Made by a program: the position numbers and the translations under genes
Notes under the pieces: generated by a model
What the model was told of the DNA's origin: nothing
The model's database searches: none
Seen by the model: the letters and a program-made list of their open reading frames with translations, nothing else
Origin: Pseudomonadota bacterium
GTDB lineage: Bacteria; Myxococcota_A; Polyangia; Polyangiales; Polyangiaceae
DNA length: 15,932 bases
Direction of reading: 5' to 3'
NCBI GenBank assembly: GCA_023432025.1
Contig: JAEYVE010000071.1
Coordinates: forward strand, 1-15,932
Shown here: positions 7,534-14,523 of the stretch, piece after piece
How positions within the stretch are numbered: position 1 is the first letter of the stretch
Layout: each line of letters begins with the position of its first letter

Positions 7534-9580
7534 CGTCTTCGGCGTGAGCGAGCGGCCGCGGCGAGCTCGAAGCCGCGCCCACTGCGCGCGCGCAACGACA
7601 CTCCGTGCGGAGCAAGAGACGCCCCAGCACGGGCTCGGCGCGAAACGGCAACCGCCCACTCGCCGAGGCTTGCGCGGTGACGCTCACGAGCAGCTTGCCC
7701 GAGGTGGCGATGGGTTGCCCGTCCAAGCTGCTCACGGCGACGGCTGCCTTCGCGGTCGATAGCTCGATCGTCACGTCGCGGAGCTCCACCGAGCGCCCTC
7801 CCAGCCAGCCAGTGGCCGCTTGCGTCCGCGGCGTGTCAATCAGCTGGTAGCCCCCGCTCCAGCTGCGAAGCAGCTCCCCCGTGTCGGACACGACCTGCGT
7901 TGCGTCCGCCGCCAAGAGCGATAGCCCAGGCTCGACGACGGTGCGGTCCGCCCGCGTCTTGGGCAGCGTGTCCCAGGAGAGCTCGGGCACGTCCGGCAGA
8001 CCAATCACCAGGCGGCTCTGCTCGAAAGTGGTCCGCAGCGCTGCGCTCGTGACGGGCGTGAGATGCTCGTCGTAGAGCGCGCGCCCGGGCTCGAGCCGCA
8101 CGGTGCGCTTGGCCTGCGCCACGTCTCCGCGCCGAAACAAGAGCGCCGCTGCGGGCATTTGTGTCGTGAGCGCTGGGTCGTCCACGCTGGACCACGGATC
8201 GACGTCGCGCGGCGTACTGCCAATCCCCGATTGTCGATACGCGTAGTGCATCACCATGTCCCACCCTTGAAGCGCGCCCAGAGAGGCAACGTACAAGGGC
8301 GCAGCGAAGCGATCTCGCGCTGGATGCGGGACATTCCACTCCGTGACGGCGAGCGGAAACCCCGCAACCTGCGCGCTGGCGATCCACGTCGCGAAATTGG
8401 CTTTGACACGCGGATCGACCTCGAGGAAGCCCTCCTCGCCGTACGCGTGCACGTCGATCACGTCGCCCGCCGTGAGCGACGGCAGAGACGACAGCGGATT
8501 GTCACCCCAGGTGCTGGTCGTGGCCACCAGCGCCCCCACGCCGAGCTCGGCGAGCAAGCTGCGCGAGCGCCGAAACCAGGCGTGCTCCAGATCCGCCAAG
8601 AGCAGCTTGGAAGGCCCGGGCTCCCACGTGCGCAGGAGCTGGTCACGAGGCAGTGACGTTTTCGCCGCAAACTCTTCCGCACGCGCCCGGAGAAGCGCGG
8701 TGTGCAGCGGCGTGGGTTTGTCCGGCAACATCTTGTGGCCGAAGTGCCCCGTCAGATCGTTCTCGTTCGTGAGGAGCACCGCCACCACGGCGGGGTCCTC
8801 CGCGAAAGACAGGCCGTTGTGCGGGTTCTTCCGCGACAGATACTGCCGCGCAAACTCGCGCCACGCCTTCTCCAAGTCGGCGTTCACGTAACCAAAGCCG
8901 CGACTGTCGCTCGCGTCGATCTCCGAAAAGCCCGAAATGCGGTCACCAGGGCGATACTTTCGCCCGACCTCGATGTCGATCCACGTGTAGATGCCGTGCT
9001 CGGCGAAGATCTTCACGCGCCGTCCCAGCGATTCGAACGACGCGTCGTCGATGTGCCTCGTGCTGTCGCCCGGCTGAAACACGTTCGGCGTCACCCACGC
9101 CGAGTCGTGGTGATGAAGCCGCACCAGGTTGAAGCCCAGCGCCGAAATGTGCTGCGCGAGCCTCACGATGTCGGCGTCGCTTCCGCCGAAGAGCGCGTAC
9201 GACGTCAGGTTGGTGCCCCACAGGCGCGCCTGTGTACCGTCGCCGAACACCAGTCGTTCGCCGTCGCGGCGCACGCGTCCGTGACTGCCCGCGGGGCCGT
9301 GGTCGCGGTTCAAGAAGCTCACGTCGGCAACGTCTTCGGCGCCCTGGTGGCCCGGACGTGGAAACGGCACGTGCCAGTCGCTGCTCGGTGGAGCTTGCTC
9401 GCGCACACCGGGCTCGGGCATGACGCTCGTGACCTTCGCCTCGCTCGTGGCAGGCGCGAGCGGAGCGAACGCGCGGGGCGGCGCGGATGCGCTGGCCCCG
9501 CTCCCGCCCGCCCCGTCGCAGGCGCGACAACCCACGACGCCCGCCAGGCACAGCAAAGATCCGATCGCGCAGAGCCGCAT
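7433..9580 (-). CDS. Exported lipoprotein, glycoside hydrolase clan GH-A-like (cellulase/GH5-like)
   Basis: This 715-residue protein begins with a lipoprotein signal: MRLCAIG, a hydrophobic core, and lipobox VVGC with C18 as the likely lipidated residue. A Ser/Ala/Pro-rich spacer reaches ~75. A TIM-barrel-like region follows: FGDGTQARLWGTNL (~112-125), LGFNLVRLHHHD (148-159), LLTNEN with N272-E273 as the usual Asn-Glu acid/base pair, DVHAYG with H378, and VTEWNVP with E414 as candidate nucleophile. This order (NE, HxY, E) is the clan GH-A arrangement. The ~200 C-terminal residues are not recognised and may be a beta-rich accessory domain. ATG 9578-9580 has AAGGA about 7 bases upstream. It is surrounded by glycosyltransferase genes, so a role in trimming or turning over the polysaccharide is plausible. 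The exact GH family and substrate are unknown. Confidence 0.85.
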   Translation of the reverse strand: MRLCAIGSLLCLAGVVGCRACDGAGGSGASASAPPRAFAPLAPATSEAKVTSVMPEPGVREQAPPSSDWHVPFPRPGHQGAEDVADVSFLNRDHGPAGSHGRVRRDGERLVFGDGTQARLWGTNLTSYALFGGSDADIVRLAQHISALGFNLVRLHHHDSAWVTPNVFQPGDSTRHIDDASFESLGRRVKIFAEHGIYTWIDIEVGRKYRPGDRISGFSEIDASDSRGFGYVNADLEKAWREFARQYLSRKNPHNGLSFAEDPAVVAVLLTNENDLTGHFGHKMLPDKPTPLHTALLRARAEEFAAKTSLPRDQLLRTWEPGPSKLLLADLEHAWFRRSRSLLAELGVGALVATTSTWGDNPLSSLPSLTAGDVIDVHAYGEEGFLEVDPRVKANFATWIASAQVAGFPLAVTEWNVPHPARDRFAAPLYVASLGALQGWDMVMHYAYRQSGIGSTPRDVDPWSSVDDPALTTQMPAAALLFRRGDVAQAKRTVRLEPGRALYDEHLTPVTSAALRTTFEQSRLVIGLPDVPELSWDTLPKTRADRTVVEPGLSLLAADATQVVSDTGELLRSWSGGYQLIDTPRTQAATGWLGGRSVELRDVTIELSTAKAAVAVSSLDGQPIATSGKLLVSVTAQASASGRLPFRAEPVLGRLLLRTECRCARAVGAASSSPRPLAHAEDASGRSVTVSLGAQESAHWFVLSRSSDDAEARCE

Positions 9581-9846
9581 GAAAGGTCCTTACCTGGGCG
9601 CGCCGAAGCACGAAAGTCCTCGGGGCCCTCGTCCCCTGCGGGCGCGGAGCGTTCCCCCGCACGAGTCGCCCCTCGTGCGGCGTTCGTTGCATGGAGCGAT
9701 TGCGAGCACGGAGACGTGGCGCACGGTCCGTCGAGCTGACGCCCCCTCTCTCGCCCCCCCCCCAGAGTTGCCAAGCCTCTGCGCGAAAGGAATACTCGCG
9801 CCCAGCCTGCAGCGAGCGCGCGCGGCCCACCCTCTCGGCCTCATCG
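9581..9846. other. Divergent intergenic region with poly-C tract and promoter
   Basis: A 266-bp gap lies between the hydrolase lipoprotein (minus) and a glycosyltransferase (plus). A run of ten C residues lies at 9754-9763, just before the sigma70-like promoter for the plus-strand gene. An open frame from ATG 9691 reads into the glycosyltransferase, but this stretch looks non-coding: biased Arg/Ser/Pro residues and no fold-like pattern. I found no clear promoter for the minus-strand gene. Confidence 0.55.
9768..9796 (+). promoter_or_regulatory. Sigma70-like promoter upstream of the second glycosyltransferase
   Basis: TTGCCA (9768-9773; 5/6 match to TTGACA) is followed by a 17-base spacer and AATACT (9791-9796; 4/6 match to TATAAT). 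Predicted transcription would begin near 9803, about 45 bases before ATG 9847. This is the best promoter-like match in the window, in an otherwise GC-rich region. It supports the shorter start for the gene, because an ATG at 9691 would lie upstream of it. Confidence 0.45.
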
Positions 9847-10887
9847 ATGACGAACTCCGTCCCTCACGCGCGCCTTCGCGTCGCCAACATCGCCGACTTT
9901 CCGTCCCAGTGGCGGTGGGTGCTCGATCGCTCGCCCATCGCCGAACGGATCGACCCTACGTTCCTGTCGACGGCGGAGGCGCCCGCCCTGCTCGCTCGAA
10001 TTCCGGGCGGAAAGAGCCTGCGGCGCTCTTGGGTCGCCACCAGCTTGGCTCTCTCGGCGCGGCGTCGCCCGTTCGACGTGGTCGTGAGCCACAGCCCCAT
10101 CGTCACGGCGCGCACCTCGGAAATGCTCGAGGTGACGGGTTTGCGAACGCGTCATCTCGCCTTTTCCTTCAACTTCACGGACTTGCCCGGGGGCTGGCGG
10201 CGCGCCGTGTTCGCTCGCGCCTTCCGGCGCGTGGATCACATCGTCGTGTTCACGCACGCAGAAGCCGAGCTCTACTCGCGCTACTTCGACGTGCCGGAGC
10301 ACAAGTTCTTGCGGACGCCCTGGGGCGTCCAGAAGCCCGCGACCAAGGACATGCCGCGCGTGCTCGAAGCGCCCTACTTTGCCGCGCTCGGCGGCGAAGC
10401 GCGGGACTACGAAACACTGTGCGCCGCGGCGCGGCTCCGTCCCCACGTGCAGTTCGTCGTCATCGCGCGGCCGTGGAACTTCGACGGAGTCGAAGTGCCG
10501 TCGAACGTTCACACGTTCTTCAACCTCCCGTCGGAGGAGGCGTGGGCCATCGTGCAGCACTCGCTAGCCGCCATCGTGCCGCTGCGTAGCCGCGAAACGC
10601 CGTGTGGCTTGGTCACCGTCGTGGGTGGAATGCACCACGGAAAAGCGCAGATCGTGACGGAGGCAGCCGGCGTCTCCGAATACATCGAGCACGGTCAGCG
10701 GGGCCTCACCGTCACTCCCAACGATCCGGCGGCGCTGGCCGCAGCCATCGATCGCCTGGCGGAAAGCCCCGAGCTGGTGGAGTACCTCGGGCGCAACGCG
10801 CGACGCTACGCCGAGGAGCATTGCTCGGAGACACAAACCATCGAGTTCGTCTCGCGCCTCCTACTCGACGCGCCGCGTCGAACGTGA
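9847..10887 (+). CDS. Glycosyltransferase, GT4-like with degenerate EX7E motif
   Basis: This is a 346-residue GT-B-type protein. The N-terminal half has DVVVSHSP (77-84), FTDLPGG (110-116) and VFTHAEAE (134-141), resembling GT4 acceptor domains. The C-terminal half has ALGGEARDYETL (180-191), an RDY-type start to the donor domain also seen in some GT4 proteins, then AAGVSEYIEHGQRG (273-286) and the usual terminal helix. At the EX7E position the sequence is ETPCGLVTVVGGM (250-262): the first Glu is present as E250, but the second appears replaced by Gly with a one-residue shift. I chose ATG 9847 because protein-like sequence begins there and a promoter lies just upstream; no Shine-Dalgarno is visible. 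An ATG at 9691 would add 52 low-complexity residues. Membership of the GT-B superfamily is firm; catalytic competence is uncertain. Confidence 0.85.
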   Translation: MTNSVPHARLRVANIADFPSQWRWVLDRSPIAERIDPTFLSTAEAPALLARIPGGKSLRRSWVATSLALSARRRPFDVVVSHSPIVTARTSEMLEVTGLRTRHLAFSFNFTDLPGGWRRAVFARAFRRVDHIVVFTHAEAELYSRYFDVPEHKFLRTPWGVQKPATKDMPRVLEAPYFAALGGEARDYETLCAAARLRPHVQFVVIARPWNFDGVEVPSNVHTFFNLPSEEAWAIVQHSLAAIVPLRSRETPCGLVTVVGGMHHGKAQIVTEAAGVSEYIEHGQRGLTVTPNDPAALAAAIDRLAESPELVEYLGRNARRYAEEHCSETQTIEFVSRLLLDAPRRT

Positions 10888-10947
10888 GCCGTCCGCGAGG
10901 ACGCACGAGGGCGGTCTTCTACGGCGGTCCTTCGCTCTCGAGGGAGA

Positions 10948-10961
10948 TTTTCCCGGGAAAA
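10948..10961. promoter_or_regulatory. Perfect 14-bp palindrome, candidate operator
   Basis: TTTTCCCGGGAAAA is a perfect two-fold palindrome in a non-coding gap of GC-rich sequence, 61 bases after the glycosyltransferase stop and ~300 bases before the DUF1592 gene start. Its symmetric AT arms around a GC core are the form of a dimeric regulator site. A short bidirectional terminator is less likely because there is no loop. No regulator can be named. Confidence 0.35.
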
Positions 10962-10989
10962 ACATTCAGGTGAGACCAAGGGAGCCAAG

Positions 10990-11006
10990 GTGGCGCCGCG
11001 CGCCAC
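10990..11006. repeat. Short inverted repeat (hairpin)
   Basis: GTGGCGC (10990-10996) and GCGCCAC (11000-11006) form a perfect 7-bp stem around a CGC loop. No T-run follows on either side, so it is not a canonical intrinsic terminator. It may weakly stop or structure the transcript leaving the upstream glycosyltransferase gene. Confidence 0.35.
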
Positions 11007-11260
11007 ACACCCCACCGGCGCACCTACAGCGGTCTCTAGCGGCGTGATGCGCCACGACTTCAACGTTGCTCGACACTTGCCCGCGTCGAGCAAGCGTCGT
11101 GTGCACGCCACGGAAGCGTCGTCGCTCTCGCGTTGCGCTCCGCGCGCATAGTGAATCAGTTAGCTCGACGTGAGACGCCGCGGGAAGACGCGAGCGTGTC
11201 GTCGCGACCGCCCGCGCCGCGTCTGTTGCCAATGCGTCAGCGCGCCAGGATACTGGCGCG

Positions 11261-12928
11261 GTGACAGTCAAGCGCGAGCGCTCACCAGACGAGCAACGAC
11301 ACTACCGGCCTTGGCGCGCATCACTCTCCGCCTTGGTGCTTCTGTGCAGCGCGGGCTGCAGCACGTCCATCGACGGCGACTCCGACGGTGACAAGGACCC
11401 GCAAACGGGTTCGCAGACTGGTCACTGCGGCGTGACCGCGGACCCCATCCGTCGCCTGACGCCGGAAGAGTACGTCAACAGCGTCGCGGCGCTGTTCCCC
11501 GACGTCACGCTGCCGGACGATCGCCCGCTGCCGGACGCGCGCATCAACGGCTACACGAATCAATCCGCGGGCCAAAGCGTGTCCGAGCTCGGCGTGCGCA
11601 AGTACGAGGAGCTCGCGCGCACCATCGCCGCGGCGGCGTCCACTCAGCTCGAGTCGTGGGCCCCCTGCAGCGAGGACAACGCGGAGTGCGTGCGAGAAAT
11701 CGCCATGCAGCTCGGCACACGCGCGTACCGGAGACCGCTCACCGCCGAAGAAACGACTCACATCGAAGAGTTCGCGTCACAGGCGTACGACGACTTCGGT
11801 CTCTCGGAAGGCCTGGCCATCGTGGTGCAGGGTCTCCTCGAGTCTCCCTGGTTCTTGTTCCGCCCGGAGTTCGGCTATGCCGACGAGAGCTCCCAGGGCA
11901 AAATGCCGCTCGACGACTACGAGATGGCCAGCCGCCTCTCGTACTTCTTCCTCAGCACCTCGCCGGACGACGAGCTCCTGGCGGCCGCCGAGCGCGGCGA
12001 GCTCCGCACCACGGAGGGCATCGAGGCCCAGGCGGCGCGTCTCATGGCGGAACCCGCGGCCCGCGCGTCCCTCACCAAGTTCTTCACCGAATGGCTCGGC
12101 GTGTACCGCTTGGCGCAGCTGAACTTGGACACGGGCACGTTCCCGGAGTTCGACACCGCCATGCGCGCGGATCTCGAGCGCTCTGCGGAGCTCTACATCG
12201 ACAAAGCGCTGTGGGAAGACGACTCGCTCGACAGCCTGCTCACGGGCACCTACGCGTTCGTGAACGACCGGCTCGCTCCGCTCTTCGGCGTGGAGCCGCC
12301 GGGCTCGGAGGAGCTCGTCTTGGTCGAGCTCGACCCGAGCGAGCGGCGCGGCATCCTCACGCAGCCCGCGCTCTTGGCGTCCACGTCCCACGGCATCGCG
12401 CACTCGCCCATTCTGCGCGGCGTGACGCTGCTCCGTAACGTGCTGTGCAGCTCCGTGCCGTCTCCACCCGCAGGCATCCTGGACAACCTGGATCCCGTCG
12501 AAGTGCCCGAAGGTGAGATCTGCACCACGCGCGACAAGCTCACCAAGACGCACACCATTCATCCGGGTTGCCCGACGTGCCACGTGGCCATCGACGCCGC
12601 CGGCTTCGCCTTCGAACGCTACGACGCACTCGGCCGCTATCGAACGGAAGAGAACGGCTGCTCCGTGGACTCCACGGGCACCTTCCCCGCGCCGCTCGGC
12701 CCCGTCGACGACGCAGTTCAGCTGGCGGACGTGCTCGCCAAGAGCCCCGCGGTCGCCGAGTGCGTCACCACGCAAGCGCTGCGCTTCGCGCTGGGGCGCG
12801 CCGACACTCGAAAGGACGACTGCGAGATCGGTCGCGTCTCCCTGACGTTGCAGCGCGGCCAAAGCCTGCAGGGTCTCGTGCTCGATCTGGTGTTGTCCGC
12901 GCCCTTCCGCACCCGCCCCGCAAACTGA
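11261..12928 (+). CDS. DUF1587/DUF1595/DUF1592/DUF1588/DUF1585 multidomain protein, probable lipoprotein
   Basis: The 555-residue protein matches the architecture known mostly from Planctomycetes, Verrucomicrobia and Myxococcota. An N-terminal hydrophobic stretch ends at SAGC (C33), a possible lipobox. Then come RRLTPEEYVNSV (69-75 core, DUF1587-like), LGTRAYRRPLT (151-161, DUF1595), SRLSYFFLSTSPDDEL (224-239, DUF1592), RRGILTQPALLASTSH (362-377, DUF1588), the heme-type motif CPTCH (437-441) followed by IDAAGFAFERYDALGRYR, and a DUF1585-like end with ALRFALGR (506-513). It lacks an N-terminal cytochrome domain; CPTCH is the only CxxCH. The start is GTG 11261 with AGGA about 10 bases upstream. 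It is followed after 38 bp by a DUF1552 gene, the usual partner. Its biochemical function is not established. Export to the envelope is inferred. Confidence 0.88.
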   Translation: MTVKRERSPDEQRHYRPWRASLSALVLLCSAGCSTSIDGDSDGDKDPQTGSQTGHCGVTADPIRRLTPEEYVNSVAALFPDVTLPDDRPLPDARINGYTNQSAGQSVSELGVRKYEELARTIAAAASTQLESWAPCSEDNAECVREIAMQLGTRAYRRPLTAEETTHIEEFASQAYDDFGLSEGLAIVVQGLLESPWFLFRPEFGYADESSQGKMPLDDYEMASRLSYFFLSTSPDDELLAAAERGELRTTEGIEAQAARLMAEPAARASLTKFFTEWLGVYRLAQLNLDTGTFPEFDTAMRADLERSAELYIDKALWEDDSLDSLLTGTYAFVNDRLAPLFGVEPPGSEELVLVELDPSERRGILTQPALLASTSHGIAHSPILRGVTLLRNVLCSSVPSPPAGILDNLDPVEVPEGEICTTRDKLTKTHTIHPGCPTCHVAIDAAGFAFERYDALGRYRTEENGCSVDSTGTFPAPLGPVDDAVQLADVLAKSPAVAECVTTQALRFALGRADTRKDDCEIGRVSLTLQRGQSLQGLVLDLVLSAPFRTRPAN

Positions 12929-12966
12929 CCCAACGCGCGCCAAGAGCTCCGGAGCAAGAAAAGACA

Positions 12967-14472
12967 ATGAGCAAGTTCGACCGCCGCGACATCCTGAAGC
13001 TCATCGGCCTCGGCGCCGTGGGTCACGCTGCCCTGCCGTGGCTGCGTTCGGCCAGCGCGCAGTCCGGAGAAATCCCGCTGCGCCTGCTGTTCGTGGAGCT
13101 CGGCCACGGCGCGCGCCGAGGCACCTGGGAGCCCACCGTGGCTGGCCCCACGGATCCCGAAGCCACTCAGGTGGTGGACGACTGGGCGTTTCAGCCACTC
13201 ATGGAGGCGCTGGCGCCGTACCGTTCGCGGCTCAACATGTTCCAGAACCTGGACATGGTGAGCCACGCGGTGGACCCCACCGGTCCTGCGGACGCGCACA
13301 CCGGCGGCCAAACGCACATGCTCACCGCAGCAGATCGTCTGACGGATCAGCTGAGCGGCGGTGTTTCCATCGACCAATACATCGCGAGTGCGCTCAGCGA
13401 AGGCGGCCTGCTCACGCGACTGCGTTCTCTGGAGCTTGGAGCGCGCGAGCACAGCGAGGGCTACAGCGACGTATTTTACCATCACGCGTATGCGACACCG
13501 GGCGAAAAGCTCCCGTTTTTGTCGCATATTCCGAACATTTGGGCGCACCTGTTCTCCGAGCCGCTGCCGATGGACGACGCGGCGCAAATGCGCGCCAATC
13601 AGAAGCGCACCAGCGTCTTCAACTTCGTGAAGAGCGACTACGAGCGTCTCGCTGGGCGGCTTCCGCAAGGTGACCGAGAGAAGCTCGAGTCGATGTTGGC
13701 CGCGCGGGACTCTCTGCAACGCTCGCTGACGGTCATCAACAATCGCGCCGCCTTGCGTCCCTCCGAGAGCGTCATCGACCCGTGGCGTTCGCTGGACGAG
13801 GGCTACATGAAGGGCACGTCCGACAACCGCCTGTGGGACACCAAGGCGGACATCGTCAACCAGCTGGTCGGCGCCGCGCTCCACACGGACACGACGCGCG
13901 TCGTCAACTACGTGCTGGAGCTGCCGCCGGACTACGAGGCTGGCTACTCCGCGGGCACCACCTACGACGGCGTGCAAACCACGGACTGGCACGACCTCGC
14001 CCACAAGGTGAGCGGCGACAACCCCGAGCTCTCCAACCCGGAGGCTCAACAGGTGATGTACAACTTCGAGAAGCGCACCTACGACAAGTTGGCGTCGCTG
14101 CTCGCGCACCTCGACAGCTTGCAGGAAACGGACGGGCGCTCGCTCTTGGAGCACACGCTCGTCGTGGTCCACTCACACATCGCAGAGGGTTCCCACGACG
14201 TAACTCGCCTGCCCTGGCTCTTGATCGGTGACGCTCAGGGCAAGCTGTCGACGGGGCACTACGTGCGCTTCCCCATCCGGCACCGCGAAAACCCCAATCA
14301 AATCGGTCGCCTCGAGTACCCGCTGCACGCCGCCGAGCGCATCTACAACTTCCGCGGGCGCCCGCACAACGACCTGTTCGTCACCATCGCACGCGCCATG
14401 GGGCTCGAGCTCGAGAGCTTCGGGCGCCAGCTGCCCGAGTGCCGCGGCGTCATCGAAGAAATCCTGGCCTGA
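12967..14472 (+). CDS. DUF1552 family protein with Tat signal peptide
   Basis: The 501-residue protein begins with a twin-arginine signal: FDRRDILKLIG (4-14), a hydrophobic core LGAVGHAALPWL, and a probable cleavage site ASA|Q at 31/32. The mature part carries features typical of DUF1552 proteins: RLLFVELGHG, the W-F-PLMEALAPYRSRL segment, ADAHTGGQTHMLT, SIDQYIA, and late HDLAHK and LVVVHSHIAEGSHD motifs with conserved His/Asp residues. Tat export fits folding around a cofactor before translocation. I chose ATG 12967 because it begins the Tat signal; the same frame stays open upstream, but that region codes for the DUF1592 protein. It forms a two-gene unit with that gene (38-bp gap). The catalytic role is unknown; family identity is good. 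Confidence 0.9.
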   Translation: MSKFDRRDILKLIGLGAVGHAALPWLRSASAQSGEIPLRLLFVELGHGARRGTWEPTVAGPTDPEATQVVDDWAFQPLMEALAPYRSRLNMFQNLDMVSHAVDPTGPADAHTGGQTHMLTAADRLTDQLSGGVSIDQYIASALSEGGLLTRLRSLELGAREHSEGYSDVFYHHAYATPGEKLPFLSHIPNIWAHLFSEPLPMDDAAQMRANQKRTSVFNFVKSDYERLAGRLPQGDREKLESMLAARDSLQRSLTVINNRAALRPSESVIDPWRSLDEGYMKGTSDNRLWDTKADIVNQLVGAALHTDTTRVVNYVLELPPDYEAGYSAGTTYDGVQTTDWHDLAHKVSGDNPELSNPEAQQVMYNFEKRTYDKLASLLAHLDSLQETDGRSLLEHTLVVVHSHIAEGSHDVTRLPWLLIGDAQGKLSTGHYVRFPIRHRENPNQIGRLEYPLHAAERIYNFRGRPHNDLFVTIARAMGLELESFGRQLPECRGVIEEILA

Positions 14473-14523
14473 GCTCCGTCCGGGCTCGCCCAGGCCGGCG
14501 CAACACGACACGAGAGTTTTCGC

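Larger units (their letters stand above)
10888..11260. other. 373-bp intergenic region without a supported gene
   Basis: The gap lies between the second glycosyltransferase and the DUF1592-family gene, both on the plus strand. It holds a perfect 14-bp palindrome (10948-10961) and a 7-bp-stem hairpin (10990-11006). Short open frames exist, for example ATG 11047 with about 34 codons, but they are Arg/Ser-rich and lack a ribosome binding site. The promoter for the 11261 gene should be here, but no convincing -35/-10 pair was found. Confidence 0.6.

Noticed and set aside
11047..11151. Short plus-strand open frame in the gap before the DUF1592 gene
   Set aside because: About 34 codons, Arg/Ser-rich, no ribosome binding site and no conserved-looking pattern.
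12568..12966. Apparent N-terminal extension of the DUF1552 protein
   Set aside because: These bases code for the DUF1592 protein in another frame. A Tat signal begins exactly at ATG 12967, so the extension is spurious.
12718..14172. Long minus-strand open frame opposite the DUF1592/DUF1552 genes
   Set aside because: It is biased to Arg, Val and His without structure, and crosses the junction of two clear plus-strand genes.
14473..14523. Possible bidirectional terminator between the DUF1552 gene and the third glycosyltransferase
   Set aside because: Only a 4-bp stem (GGGC/GCCC) and a short TTTT some distance away are present, which is too weak to call.
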